DNA of 64,000 nucleotides, taken from NCBI GenBank assembly GCA_030647205.1, contig JAUSJO010000002.1:1-64000 (forward strand). Direction: 5' to 3'. Under the pieces are notes generated by a model that saw nothing but the letters and a program-made list of their open reading frames with translations, was not told the origin of the DNA and did not search any database. Of the stretch, positions 18,251 to 26,948 are shown piece by piece. Every line of letters begins with the position of its first letter. Within the stretch, counting starts at the first letter, position 1. The stretch comes from a bacterium (GTDB lineage Bacteria > Patescibacteria > CPR2 > UBA1875 > JAJYID01). The translations under genes were made by a program, and so were the position numbers.

Positions 18251-19025
18251 TTCTTTTTTTGATTTTTAAATGTTCAAGTAAACCAACTTCTTTATGCATT
18301 ATCAACCACTGTTGGTATGCAGCTATTGCTGTAGATGCTGCCCAATAGAGAGGTAGGGCTGCGGGAAGGCTGACCGAAATAACAATTGTAATTAAGGGAA
18401 ACAGGTAAACCATTTTTGCCATCATCTGTTGCTGCGAGTCTTGTGGCTTACTTGGTGTCATCAACTTGGTCTGTATGAACTGAGTAGCACCGGCCAAAAT
18501 TCCAAGGATTAGATTTGGCTTAGCCAAATCAACTATACCAAAGAGTGATGTGTTTAGTGATCCTCCGGCACCGATAACGCTCTTTACTGTTGGGATTTTT
18601 TCAACGAACGAGTAGAGCTGGGTAAGGATACCCTTAGACGCGTCTGTAAGTTGAATAAAGTTAGGATCTTTGAATTTTATAAAAACATAATATAGACCAA
18701 AGAGAATTGGAAGCTGAAGCAAGGTCGGAAGACAGGAAGAAAACGGGTTTATCTCCTTCTCTTTATATAGCTCTGTCATGGCTTTTTGCAGAGCCTGGGG
18801 ATTATTCTTGTTTTTGCTTTTGATCTTCTCTATTTCCGGCTGCAAAGCTTTCAGGGCTTTTTGGCTGTGAAGTGCCTTAGCAGAAAGAGGCCAGAGAATT
18901 CCTCGGACAACGACTGTAATAGCAATCACCGCCAAGCCAAAATCATGAGTAGGAATGATACTATAAAGAACAATCAGCAGATTTAAAAGCGGTTGAATTA
19001 TTATTGAGTTAAAAATATTACCCAT
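18243..19025 (-). CDS. yidC: YidC/Oxa1 membrane protein insertase
   Basis: 260 residues with about five membrane segments and the family motifs NPFSSCLPTLLQLPILFGLYY, of which the core is LPTLLQLPI, and AALPLYWAAS. It lacks the large periplasmic domain of proteobacterial YidC. It inserts proteins into the inner membrane. The gene lies in the rpmH-rnpA-yidD-yidC-jag order; a 25-base gap separates it from yidD. Confidence 0.94.
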   Translation of the reverse strand: MGNIFNSIIIQPLLNLLIVLYSIIPTHDFGLAVIAITVVVRGILWPLSAKALHSQKALKALQPEIEKIKSKNKNNPQALQKAMTELYKEKEINPFSSCLPTLLQLPILFGLYYVFIKFKDPNFIQLTDASKGILTQLYSFVEKIPTVKSVIGAGGSLNTSLFGIVDLAKPNLILGILAGATQFIQTKLMTPSKPQDSQQQMMAKMVYLFPLITIVISVSLPAALPLYWAASTAIAAYQQWLIMHKEVGLLEHLKIKKRNG

Positions 19026-19050
19026 CTGTCTCCTTTGTTATAACCTTAAT

Positions 19051-19284
19051 TTATTTTACCGGATCGTCTCCACCCTTGTTGAATGGGTTACATCTCAAAA
19101 TCCGCCACGTGCCCATTGCTCCGCCTTTTATAATACCGTATTTTTCGACTGCTTGGTAGGTGTATTCGGAGCAGGTCGGCTGAAAACGGCAGTATCCATA
19201 CGGAAACTTTGCCTTTAGGGGACCATGGTCCGGCGAAAGCGTCTTTTGATAAAGTCGGATTAGAAAAAGTGCCGGTTTTCTCAT
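19051..19284 (-). CDS. yidD: Membrane protein insertion efficiency factor YidD
   Basis: 77 residues. IRLYQKTLSPDHG near the N-terminus, CRFQPTCSEYTYQAV with paired cysteines, and GTWRILRCNPF are family hallmarks. It overlaps rnpA by 4 bases and assists YidC-dependent insertion. Confidence 0.94.
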   Translation of the reverse strand: MRKPALFLIRLYQKTLSPDHGPLKAKFPYGYCRFQPTCSEYTYQAVEKYGIIKGGAMGTWRILRCNPFNKGGDDPVK

Positions 19285-19625
19285 TTTAATACTCCTGCTT
19301 TTTCTAGCGTTTTTTTCAGTTCAGCTTTAACAGCTTCTATCTTGGGCTCCTGAGTATTTGTTTTTTTCACAAATAGCACAATATCGAGCCCGGGGCAGAT
19401 ATCGTTATATATACCCCTTACGACTTCACGGAAAATACGTTTTGCGCGGTTTCTCTCAGTTGCTTTTTTTGAAAATTTCTTCCCAACAACAACCCCGATC
19501 TTTGTAATTTGAGATCTGTTTTGTACAAAGCTTATATTAAAAGATGCAGACGTTGCCCTTTTGCCCTTTTGATAGGCACGGTCAAAATCACGACTTTTTA
19601 CTAAGCGTTTTTCCCGTGATAACAC
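19281..19625 (-). CDS. rnpA: Ribonuclease P protein component
   Basis: 114 residues. LVKSRDFDRAYQKG near the N-terminus and the RNR motif region KKATERNRAKRIFREVVR match RnpA. With RNase P RNA (not found in this window) it processes tRNA 5' ends. It follows rpmH by 10 bases. Confidence 0.94.
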   Translation of the reverse strand: MLSREKRLVKSRDFDRAYQKGKRATSASFNISFVQNRSQITKIGVVVGKKFSKKATERNRAKRIFREVVRGIYNDICPGLDIVLFVKKTNTQEPKIEAVKAELKKTLEKAGVLK

Positions 19626-19635
19626 GACTGGCCCC

Positions 19636-19770
19636 TTACGCCGTTAGTTTGGCTCTGCCTTTTTGCCGTCTTCTCGCCAAAACATTGCGCCCGGCCTTGG
19701 TCGCCATTCTTTTAAGAAATCCGTGTCTTTTTTGTCTTTTTGCCTTTTTCGGCTGGAATGTTCTTTTCAT
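19636..19770 (-). CDS. rpmH: 50S ribosomal protein L34
   Basis: 44 residues, highly basic: MKRTFQPKKAKRQKRHGF then LKRMATKAGRNVLARRR, a clear L34. The ribosome site AAAGGAGAGAG precedes the ATG. It is the first gene of the long leftward transcription unit beside oriC. It is too short to appear in routine long-ORF lists. Confidence 0.96.
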   Translation of the reverse strand: MKRTFQPKKAKRQKRHGFLKRMATKAGRNVLARRRQKGRAKLTA

Positions 19771-19812
19771 CTCTCTCCTTTATTCTAGATTTTTCAGTCT
19801 CTTGACTTATCC

Positions 19813-19841
19813 AGTGTAGCTTAAAACTCACATTTAGTCAA
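19813..19841 (-). promoter_or_regulatory. Promoter of the rpmH operon
   Basis: On the minus strand TTGACT (19841-19836), a 17-base spacer and TACACT (19818-19813) lie about 45 bases before the rpmH start. A DnaA-box-like TTATCCAGT (19807-19815) overlaps the -10. Confidence 0.6.
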
Positions 19842-19897
19842 TTTTATAAGCACGCGCCTGGCCACTGCTGTGGAAAAATAAACCGCCCAAATTCCCC

Positions 19898-19926
19898 TTG
19901 TGTATAACTCTGTTTTCCGCTATACT
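19898..19926 (+). promoter_or_regulatory. dnaA promoter overlapping a DnaA-box-like site
   Basis: TTGTGT, 17 bases, TATACT. The -35 is part of TGTGTATAA at 19899-19907, one mismatch from a DnaA box, so autorepression by DnaA is plausible. Confidence 0.5.
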
Positions 19927-20049
19927 CCCTTTATACGAAGCAGGTGGGTGAGCGCAAACTGATATAACTAAATATTTTAATTTACGGAGTGTTTATAACA
20001 AGCAGCCGTATTTATTTTCTTTACCAAAATTATTTAACGAAGGCATCAT

Positions 20050-21399
20050 ATGGATAATCAAAGTTTGTGGCAAGCAGCCTTAGGAGAACTCGAGTTAACT
20101 CTATCAAAAGCTAACTTTACAACGTGGTTTAGGGGAACCTCCATAATCTCTCAGGAAAGTGGCGAGATTATTATTAGTGTGCCCAATGTCTTTACCAAGG
20201 AGTGGCTGGAAAATAAATATAACTCTCAGATCAAAGAAACCCTGGAACATGTCACCGGACCTATTTCAAAAATCATCTATAAAGTCGGCCAACCCGAAAC
20301 CTTGAAAAAAGAGATTGTTGAGTCTGCAGCCGAGAGAGACATGGATATTGAAATAGAAGACGCGCCCGAGGTTTTGGATAACTTAAATCCAAAGTATATC
20401 TTCGATGATTTCGTCGTTGGAGAAACCAACAAGCTTGCTTTTGCCGCCTGCCAGTCTGTGGCGAAAAAGCCCGGAACAGCCTATAACCCTCTTTTTGTTT
20501 ATGGCGGGGTGGGCTTGGGAAAAACTCATCTTATCCAGGCCATAGGCAACCAAATGAAAAAGGCGGATCCCAAGAAAAAAGTAGAGTACGTAACAAGCGA
20601 GAAGTTTACTAGTGATTTTATTTCCTCTATTTCAGAAAAGAGAACCAACTCATTTAAAGATAAGTATAGAAAGGTTGATATTTTAATAGTTGATGATATG
20701 CAGTTTTTGGCAGGGAAAGAGCAGACCCAGGAAGAGTTTTTCCATACCTTTAACGCTCTTCATCAGGCAAACAAGCAAGTTATTCTAGCTTCAGACCGTC
20801 CGCCAAAGGCCATCCCAACCCTTGAAGAAAGGCTACGTTCAAGGTTTGAATGGGGGCTACTTGTAGACATACAGCCACCGGAAGTTGAAACCCGCATTGC
20901 TATCTTACAAAAGAAAGCGAGGCTTAAAGGCTATGAACTTCCTCTTGAAATTTATGATTACATTGCCAGAAACATACAGCACAATGTCCGCGAGCTTGAA
21001 GGTGCCTTAAATAGAATTATTGCCTACTCCGAACTTAATAATAAAAAACCTGACATGGCTCTGGCTCAAAATATTTTAGGGAATCTTCTCTCAAATCCCA
21101 AAAGGAAAGCTCTGACGGGTAGGAAAATTATGGAGAAAGTAGCTGACTTTTTTGATATTTCTATGACCGACCTTACGAGCAAGAAAAGAGACAAGGAGAT
21201 TGTTTTGCCTCGGCAGATTGCCATGTATTTAATGCGTGAAGAGCTAAGCCTATCCTATCCAAAAATATCCAAAGAAGCCGGGAAGAATGATCACACAACA
21301 GCTATGCACGCCTGTACAAAAATAGAAAAGGAAATGGATAAGGACGAGCCTTTAAGACACAATATCAACTTAATCAAGGAGCGTCTGTATATTAACTAG
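20050..21399 (+). CDS. dnaA: Chromosomal replication initiator DnaA
   Basis: 449 residues. Domain I (about 1-85) starts LWQAALGELELTLSKANF; the AAA+ domain has Walker A GGVGLGKTHL and Walker B ILIVDDMQFL; the C-terminal helix-turn-helix carries the DnaA signature KNDHTTAMHACTKIEK. The domain II linker is short. It binds oriC, probably the flanking intergenic regions, to start replication. Confidence 0.97.
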   Translation: MDNQSLWQAALGELELTLSKANFTTWFRGTSIISQESGEIIISVPNVFTKEWLENKYNSQIKETLEHVTGPISKIIYKVGQPETLKKEIVESAAERDMDIEIEDAPEVLDNLNPKYIFDDFVVGETNKLAFAACQSVAKKPGTAYNPLFVYGGVGLGKTHLIQAIGNQMKKADPKKKVEYVTSEKFTSDFISSISEKRTNSFKDKYRKVDILIVDDMQFLAGKEQTQEEFFHTFNALHQANKQVILASDRPPKAIPTLEERLRSRFEWGLLVDIQPPEVETRIAILQKKARLKGYELPLEIYDYIARNIQHNVRELEGALNRIIAYSELNNKKPDMALAQNILGNLLSNPKRKALTGRKIMEKVADFFDISMTDLTSKKRDKEIVLPRQIAMYLMREELSLSYPKISKEAGKNDHTTAMHACTKIEKEMDKDEPLRHNINLIKERLYIN

Positions 21400-21685
21400 T
21401 GTGGAAAAGGGCGGTATTTCTGTGGAATACCTCTGTAAAGAAAGCGCATATAAAGAGTCTTATAAACAACCACTAGAATTTATTTAAACAGTTAAAACAA
21501 CCTATACCCAAGAAACACTTAAAGATACTCAACCAAAAACACAAGCAAAAACCATGATTTTAAGATTAAAATAAGCGTTATGAACAGTTTACACAGGTAT
21601 TACTACAACAAACATTAAGTATTAATAAAGAAAAACAATTATAATTAAGGGAGGGGTTGGGGATTAGTTAAAAAGGAGTAAAGAT
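21400..21685. other. oriC: Probable oriC, right half (dnaA-dnaN intergenic)
   Basis: 286 gene-free bases, very AT-rich and low in C-rich runs. TGTGGAAAA (21400-21408) and TGTGGAATA (21421-21429) are DnaA-box-like and in the same orientation 21 bases apart. A further TTTACACAG-like site lies near 21580. A strong purine-rich ribosome site (AAAAAGGAG) precedes dnaN. Box clusters on both sides of dnaA are known for B. subtilis. Confidence 0.6.
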
Positions 21686-22792
21686 ATGAAAATAATTATA
21701 CTAAAAGAAAACCTATCAAAAGGTCTAAATATTATAAGTCGTATAGTTTCAACTAGAGGAAGTCTGGAAGTTCTAAGTAATATTCTTATTAAAACAGAAA
21801 AGGGTAGAGTTTGTTTATCAGCGACAAATCTTGAAGTTGGAATAAATTATATGGTTGGTGCTAAGGTTGAAGAAGGTGGAGCAATAACTATCCCTGCAAG
21901 ACTTTTTTCAGAACTTGTGAACTCTCTTCCGGGGGAAAAAATTACATTAGAGTTAGAAGGAGATACCCTTCATATAAAATCAGATAATTATCAGTCAAAC
22001 ATTAAAGGTATTTCGGCTGACGAGTTCCCATTGATACCAGAAATAAAAACTAATCAAATTTTTGAAATCAAGTCATCGGAGCTAAAAGAAGCTATAAATC
22101 TTGTTGGATTTGCAGCGGCAGCAGATGATACTCGCCCGGTTCTCGCTGGAGTTTATATGAAGATTGATGGCTCAAAGATTACTCTAGCAACGACGGATAG
22201 TTATAGATTGGCTGAAAAAGTGATAAATATTAGTAATGGAAAAGCCAAAAAAACAGAGATAATTATCCCAGCTAAAACACTTATGGAGCTTAGCCGGATA
22301 CTGGGAGAGTTGGCGGAAGATTCTCTTGTTAAGGTATATCTATCAGATAGCCAGATACTTTTTGAAGCAGACGGACTTGATTTTATCTCACGACTCATAG
22401 AAGGACAATTCCCTAACTATACTCAGATTATTCCGGAAAGTTCAGATACCGTGGCGCGAGTGCCAAAGGATGAGCTTTTAAGCGCTGTAAAAATAGCCAG
22501 CCTTTTTGCTAGGGAAAATGCAAATAGTATAAAGATATCAGTTAAGGCAAAGGGATTTTTAGAAGTAGATTCCGGCGGATCTCAAATAGGTGATAATAAG
22601 GCAAAAATTAAGATTGATGTATCGGGTAAGGATGGCGAAGTGTCGTTTAATGGCAAATATATTATAGATGCCTTAAATGCGATTCGAGAAAATGAAGTAT
22701 CTCTAGCTATTAGCGGTAAGCTAAATCCCGGTGTTATAAAAACCATTAAAGATAAAAACTACATTTATATTATAATGCCGCTTCGAAACTAG
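21686..22792 (+). CDS. dnaN: DNA polymerase III beta clamp
   Basis: 368 residues, the normal length for a three-domain sliding clamp. GAITIPARLFSELVNSLP, DDTRPVLAGVYMKI and the C-terminal end YIYIIMPLRN match DnaN. It encircles DNA as the processivity factor. It is followed after 3 bases by recF. Confidence 0.95.
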   Translation: MKIIILKENLSKGLNIISRIVSTRGSLEVLSNILIKTEKGRVCLSATNLEVGINYMVGAKVEEGGAITIPARLFSELVNSLPGEKITLELEGDTLHIKSDNYQSNIKGISADEFPLIPEIKTNQIFEIKSSELKEAINLVGFAAAADDTRPVLAGVYMKIDGSKITLATTDSYRLAEKVINISNGKAKKTEIIIPAKTLMELSRILGELAEDSLVKVYLSDSQILFEADGLDFISRLIEGQFPNYTQIIPESSDTVARVPKDELLSAVKIASLFARENANSIKISVKAKGFLEVDSGGSQIGDNKAKIKIDVSGKDGEVSFNGKYIIDALNAIRENEVSLAISGKLNPGVIKTIKDKNYIYIIMPLRN

Positions 22793-22795
22793 AAT

Positions 22796-23938
22796 ATGAA
22801 AATTAAGAAAATAAAACTACAAAACTTCCGCTCGTATAAGAGTCTGGAGGTTTCTTTTGGCGAGAAAAACATAATAGTCGGTGAAAACACTCAAGGAAAA
22901 ACAAACTTACTTGAGGCAATATATCTAACTTCTGTCGGTAAGTCATTTCGCTCAAAAGAGTCTGATATGGTTTTATGGGCATGCGACCATTTCAGAATAG
23001 AGAGCGATGTTCTTGATGGGCATCCTCAAAAAATAGAATATATATTTGAGAAAAATGTTGGAAGGAACGGAAGGAAAACCGTTAAGATAAACGGCGCCAA
23101 GAAGCCAGCGTCAGCCCTTTTGGGTGGCTTCCCTTGCGTTTTCTTTACGCCTGACGAGATAGACATGTTCTTTAGTTTCCCGTCCCTTAGACGCCGGCAT
23201 TTAAACATTTTATTGTCAAAAATAAATAAGGAATATTCGTCAGAGTTAATAAAATATGCCCGTGTTTTAGAGCAAAGAAATGCACAGCTTAAGGCAATAC
23301 TAAAAGGCCGTGGCAAAGAAGGTGATTTGGAATTATGGGATGGAAAACTAGCCGAACATGGGGCCGAGATAGTAAAAGAAAGACTGGGTTTGGTGTCAAA
23401 AATAAATGCAAATCTTAGGGAGAATTATAAAAAAGTGGCTCATGACGAGAAAGAGCTGGAGATGAAATACGAGCCGAGTGTGGGCGCTTTCTCTGTCATT
23501 CCCTCGCAGGAGGGAAACCAAAAAAATCCCACAAAAGACGAGATATGGGCGGCGTTTTTGGGGAAACTTCTCGAGTCGCGCAGGCGGGATATGGCAACCG
23601 GCACAACAAATGTGGGGCCGCATCGTGATGACGTGAGGCTTTATCTTTCCGGTAGAGACATAACATCCTTTGGTTCAAGAGGAGAACATAGGAGCGCGAT
23701 AGTTGCGCTCAAACTCTCGGAGATTGATATAATAAAGGACAAAACAGGAGAAACACCGGTACTTTTGATGGACGATGTTTTTAGCGAACTCGATGAGAAA
23801 AGGAGAGAAAATCTAGTAAAAGCCTTTGAGGGGCAGCAAACAATTGTAACAACAACAGACCTAGACCATATAGACAAAGATTTGCGCGAGGGAGCGACAA
23901 TTTATGAAGCGAAAAATAGTAAACTCACGGAAATATAA
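22796..23938 (+). CDS. recF: DNA replication and repair protein RecF
   Basis: 380 residues of the SMC-like ATPase family: Walker A GENTQGKTNLLEAIYL, signature region FGSRGEHRSAIVALKLSE, Walker B VLLMDDVFSELD, and VGPHRDD. It loads RecA at gaps. An odd insert of about 12-15 residues (about 233-247, SVIPSQEGNQKNP) is encoded by a palindromic repeat-like DNA sequence (see the repeat at 23494). Its stop overlaps the dciA start (TAATG). Confidence 0.95.
   Translation: MKIKKIKLQNFRSYKSLEVSFGEKNIIVGENTQGKTNLLEAIYLTSVGKSFRSKESDMVLWACDHFRIESDVLDGHPQKIEYIFEKNVGRNGRKTVKINGAKKPASALLGGFPCVFFTPDEIDMFFSFPSLRRRHLNILLSKINKEYSSELIKYARVLEQRNAQLKAILKGRGKEGDLELWDGKLAEHGAEIVKERLGLVSKINANLRENYKKVAHDEKELEMKYEPSVGAFSVIPSQEGNQKNPTKDEIWAAFLGKLLESRRRDMATGTTNVGPHRDDVRLYLSGRDITSFGSRGEHRSAIVALKLSEIDIIKDKTGETPVLLMDDVFSELDEKRRENLVKAFEGQQTIVTTTDLDHIDKDLREGATIYEAKNSKLTEI
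23494..23520. repeat. Palindromic repeat-like insert inside recF
   Basis: TGTCATTCCCTC, GCA(G), GAGGGAAACC: a seven-base perfect inverted repeat (TTCCCTC / GAGGGAA) inside a sequence of the widespread TGTCATTCC...GGAATCC type of interspersed palindromes. It is in frame and adds residues to RecF. Confidence 0.55.
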
Positions 23939-24219
23939 TGGGGAATCTTGGTGACATTTTTGAAAAGAGGCTAGCGCATCTTGGTATAAAAAAACAGGTT
24001 GATGCGGCAATGATTTGCGAAGCTTTTGATAAGGCTGTTTTTGAGGTCTTTAGCGAGTCAGGTGCAAAAAATGTCAGGGCAGTTTCCTTTCGAAGTGGAG
24101 TGCTGAAAGTAGGCGTTACCTCAAGCGCTTGGGCAAATGAAGTTTCGTTAAGACAAATAGATCTTAGGTCCGGAGAGGTTATTAGGATTGTTTACGAGTC
24201 CAGGGTTGATATGCTTTAG
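23938..24219 (+). CDS. dciA: DciA-like protein (DUF721)
   Basis: 93 residues, one DUF721 domain (SFRSGVLKVGVTSSAWANEVSLRQ, core GVLKVGVTSSAWANE). DciA helps load the replicative helicase in bacteria without DnaC. Its place directly after recF with a 1-base overlap is the usual one. Confidence 0.85.
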   Translation: MGNLGDIFEKRLAHLGIKKQVDAAMICEAFDKAVFEVFSESGAKNVRAVSFRSGVLKVGVTSSAWANEVSLRQIDLRSGEVIRIVYESRVDML

Positions 24220-24254
24220 TCTACTTTACTCCTTGAAGGTAAAGGATTCGACAT

Positions 24255-24740
24255 CTATTTTGCATATATTCTTGCTTCAGATACCTTGAACTGCTTGCCA
24301 TCCCTAACCCAGTGGACCACTGCTATAGAAGATTTTTCTTCGGTTTTGCCTGCCTTGGAAGTATAGGTCTTTACGGTCACTTCCATCGTATAAGAACTTT
24401 TTTCCGGTGTAAACTTAGTAATATCCCCGGCACTTTGTTTGAAAGAATAGGAATTTTTCTTTAAGTTTTTTGATCTTTTGCTTTGGATGTCCTCGCTTTG
24501 GACTAGTTGTTTGTAGTAAGAGTCTGTCACAAACCCCCTCAGCTTTTTATAATATTCATCGGGGTACGTATTGTAGTCGTATGTGCCCCAAGCAACAACA
24601 AAATCTTTGGTAAGGGGGGTCAGCTCTTTTTTTACTGAGGCATTTTTCCAACTAGTTATAATCCTCGGGCCAAGAACAACCCCAAGAAGCACAAGGAAAA
24701 GGACAATAGAGAATATAATCAATCTTTTTAAGTTAAACAT
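24255..24740 (-). CDS. Single-pass membrane protein with NTF2-like (VirB8/TcpC-like?) domain
   Basis: 161 residues. One membrane segment (about 7-26) is followed by an extracytoplasmic domain ending in beta strands (SYTMEVTVKTYTSK, IAVVHWVRDGKQFKV). The anchor plus a domain of about 130 residues is the layout of VirB8/TcpC-like components of type IV secretion systems. The fold is a guess from the pattern; no signature motif was found. It is the last gene of the secretion operon. Confidence 0.5.
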   Translation of the reverse strand: MFNLKRLIIFSIVLFLVLLGVVLGPRIITSWKNASVKKELTPLTKDFVVAWGTYDYNTYPDEYYKKLRGFVTDSYYKQLVQSEDIQSKRSKNLKKNSYSFKQSAGDITKFTPEKSSYTMEVTVKTYTSKAGKTEEKSSIAVVHWVRDGKQFKVSEARIYAK

Positions 24741-24761
24741 TTTTTCTCCTAGATTTAGATA

Positions 24762-25418
24762 TTAACACCGTAACCCCTCGTATCTTGACATAACTTCGTT
24801 TGCGTAATCTACAGTCTCGCCGCATCCGCATGTATAACAACACCCAGAACCCCCATTATAGCTGGCAGCAGCGTTAGTCATGTCGCTTGCCGCCCCCAGG
24901 CTGGCTAAATAGTTTGCCGCAGAAAAGGCCGCATCCCAGGGATTCGTTCGGTCGAGGACCCCATCGCCGTTACCGTCAACAGCGATTCCCGGCCAGGTCC
25001 CTGGCGTTATCTGAAATGGTCCATCTTCACCGCACCATTCGAAGCTACCATCTCGAGCAGTACATTCTTGCAGTTGGATTGATGCTAGAAAAGCCGGATC
25101 AAGCCCATATTGCTGAGCGGCCGCTAGAATAGCATCCTGCATCTCTTGCGGTATTTCGGGGGCATTTATGCAGCCGTCACCAGGAGTGGGTCCAGTTGGG
25201 CAGATTTGACTGCCATCAGGGAGAGTAATCAGATTGCCGCCACCACCACACCCGGGCCCCTTACACCCGCCCCAGACGGGGTCGTTGGGGGTTGCTCCGT
25301 TAAGATCGCTCCATTCTTCGGCTAAGCCTGTATTAAGAGGGATAAAAACAAAAGCTAAAAAAAGAGCAAGAGTGGTGGTTTTCAATGTAAGTGTCTTGTT
25401 AAATTTCTTTAAAAACAT
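24762..25418 (-). CDS. Exported lysozyme-like transglycosylase
   Basis: 218 residues with a signal peptide (about 10-33) and a C-terminal transglycosylase-like domain: LDPAFLASIQLQECT with a candidate catalytic Glu/Gln position, DGPFQITPGTW, and NAAASYNGGSG. The catalytic Glu normally in the motif ESxF is not in standard context, so activity is uncertain. Several Cys pairs near the end may form disulfides. Such enzymes open the peptidoglycan for secretion machines. Confidence 0.7.
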   Translation of the reverse strand: MFLKKFNKTLTLKTTTLALFLAFVFIPLNTGLAEEWSDLNGATPNDPVWGGCKGPGCGGGGNLITLPDGSQICPTGPTPGDGCINAPEIPQEMQDAILAAAQQYGLDPAFLASIQLQECTARDGSFEWCGEDGPFQITPGTWPGIAVDGNGDGVLDRTNPWDAAFSAANYLASLGAASDMTNAAASYNGGSGCCYTCGCGETVDYANEVMSRYEGLRC

Positions 25419-25427
25419 AGTTAAGAC

Positions 25428-26129
25428 TTAATATTTTATCGGCTTTAATATATCTTCTGAGGCAGAGATGCCTTTTGCGCTGTCTACTATTTCACTTGGG
25501 GCTCCTTGGCTTTTTAAGACATCAATGACTGATTTTTTCGCCTGAATATCTGGCAATATCTCTTTCCACTTACCGTTTTCTTTTTTCAAAAATCGTTTTT
25601 GCCCAAAAATATAACCACCAGGAAGGGTTATACTTACTGATGCCCAGTCGCCGACGATTTTTTGATTTGTAACGATTGCTTTCGACTCATCGTTTATTCC
25701 TAAAATTTTTCTTATGTCAGACAGATCTTTTTCGGAGCTTTTTTTGTAGCTTTCGATCGATGCATTAACTTTATCAATGCTTTTTTGGATTAGTTCAAGA
25801 GAATTTTCGTATTTTTTCTTTGACACTTTCTTGGAGACTTCATCGAAGTCTTTGTCGAGAGTGTTTTTGTCATAACCGGTAATAGAAGCCTTCAAAAGGA
25901 GAGCATTTTTCACCAGCCCGATGGATTTTTTGATGTTTTCGTCGGCATCTTTGTCGTTTGACTCTTTTTTAAAATCAGAGTCTTTAGCTAGCTGGTTCTC
26001 GGTTGCTATTCGCTTATAGTTTCTAGAATAGTTCATTGCCGATCCTCCCAATGAAAAGATTAACATGAAAATGACAAAGAGTATTGCTAGCAAGATAACT
26101 ATTATTACTAAAATCTTTTTGTTTATCAT
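25428..26129 (-). CDS. Membrane-anchored protein of unknown function
   Basis: 233 residues: one N-terminal membrane segment (5-27), a lysine/aspartate-rich region (45-70), a helical coiled-coil-like stretch (about 70-140), and a beta-rich C-terminal part (VGDWASVSITLPGGYIFG and WKEILPDI). It is not recognised. The membership in the secretion operon, between two cell-wall enzymes, suggests an envelope role. Confidence 0.6.
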   Translation of the reverse strand: MINKKILVIIVILLAILFVIFMLIFSLGGSAMNYSRNYKRIATENQLAKDSDFKKESNDKDADENIKKSIGLVKNALLLKASITGYDKNTLDKDFDEVSKKVSKKKYENSLELIQKSIDKVNASIESYKKSSEKDLSDIRKILGINDESKAIVTNQKIVGDWASVSITLPGGYIFGQKRFLKKENGKWKEILPDIQAKKSVIDVLKSQGAPSEIVDSAKGISASEDILKPIKY

Positions 26130-26149
26130 AATTTTCTAATCCTAACCTG

Positions 26150-26863
26150 TTATTTAGCGGGTCTAAATACTCTGTCAGGCGGGCACTCGCCGACATCAAA
26201 GAATGTACTGTAGTGAACATCCGGGTAGTTGCCACCCTCTTGTATTAGATTAAATCCCCCTAAAGATAATGCTGAGTGGGCCCCGTTAACATAACCGCAG
26301 AAGGGGTCGCTCCAGTAAAGAATATCACCCAACTTAATAGATCCATCTTTTACTTCTATGGCAGTACTTGGGCCAGTATTCTTGGGCAGATTTTTTATCC
26401 CCGCCCAGTAGTATGACCAAGTAACAAGCCCCCAGCAGTCATAGTTAGCCGCTCCCTCTGGCGGTGGCCACTGGTCATAGGGGATAGCAGGAGCATACAG
26501 AAGATAGGGTTTGCCAAGTTGACTCTTTGCATAACAAACAGCTTTTTCCGGTATGGTTGGTTGCTTATCGCATTCGGTAGAAGGGGGCGGTTCCTGGGGA
26601 GGGGTCGGTGTGTCGCAAACATTGCACTGATCGTTGCCATTACAATATTTGCAATATTCAGCGACGGCTGCATCATCATTTGGATCGGGACAATAGCAAG
26701 TATCGCAGCGCTTTGATTTCTCGAGTGAACATGCAGCATATGCGTTTCCCGGTGTTATAAATGATGAGATAAAAACAAAGACAAGGAAAAAAGTTAAAAT
26801 AATTACTGAAGAAAAGAATTCCCTCATATCGTTGTCTAAATTAAGTTTCTTGAATTTGCTCAT
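26150..26863 (-). CDS. Exported NlpC/P60-like peptidase
   Basis: 237 residues. A hydrophobic segment at about 17-37 is followed by a Cys-rich spacer (CDTCYCPDP, YCKYCNGND, CNVCDTP) and then an NlpC/P60-type domain: catalytic Cys in NYDCWGLVTWSY, His in GAHSALSLGG. It would cleave peptidoglycan stem peptides. The Cys-rich spacer is unusual; it could bind metal or be disulfide-linked. It belongs to the leftward secretion operon. Confidence 0.75.
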   Translation of the reverse strand: MSKFKKLNLDNDMREFFSSVIILTFFLVFVFISSFITPGNAYAACSLEKSKRCDTCYCPDPNDDAAVAEYCKYCNGNDQCNVCDTPTPPQEPPPSTECDKQPTIPEKAVCYAKSQLGKPYLLYAPAIPYDQWPPPEGAANYDCWGLVTWSYYWAGIKNLPKNTGPSTAIEVKDGSIKLGDILYWSDPFCGYVNGAHSALSLGGFNLIQEGGNYPDVHYSTFFDVGECPPDRVFRPAK

Positions 26864-26948
26864 TTGTTTAGTCTTGGTTTAATATCCCTCTCAGATATAA
26901 TAGCATATGTATTTTTAATAATAAATTCGGTATAGGTAGGCGGCCCTT

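Larger units (their letters stand above)
19771..20049. other. oriC: Probable oriC, left half (rpmH-dnaA intergenic)
   Basis: This gene-free stretch separates divergent rpmH and dnaA, the textbook site of a bacterial origin. It has DnaA-box-like 9-mers: TTATCCAGT (19807), TGTGGAAAA (19869) and TGTGTATAA (19899), each one or two bases from consensus. Gene orientation switches here. The unwinding element could be the AT-rich part at 19967-20049. Confidence 0.65.

Noticed and set aside
19544..19819. 91-residue frame on the plus strand over rpmH
   Set aside because: It is antisense to rpmH and rnpA, which are certain.
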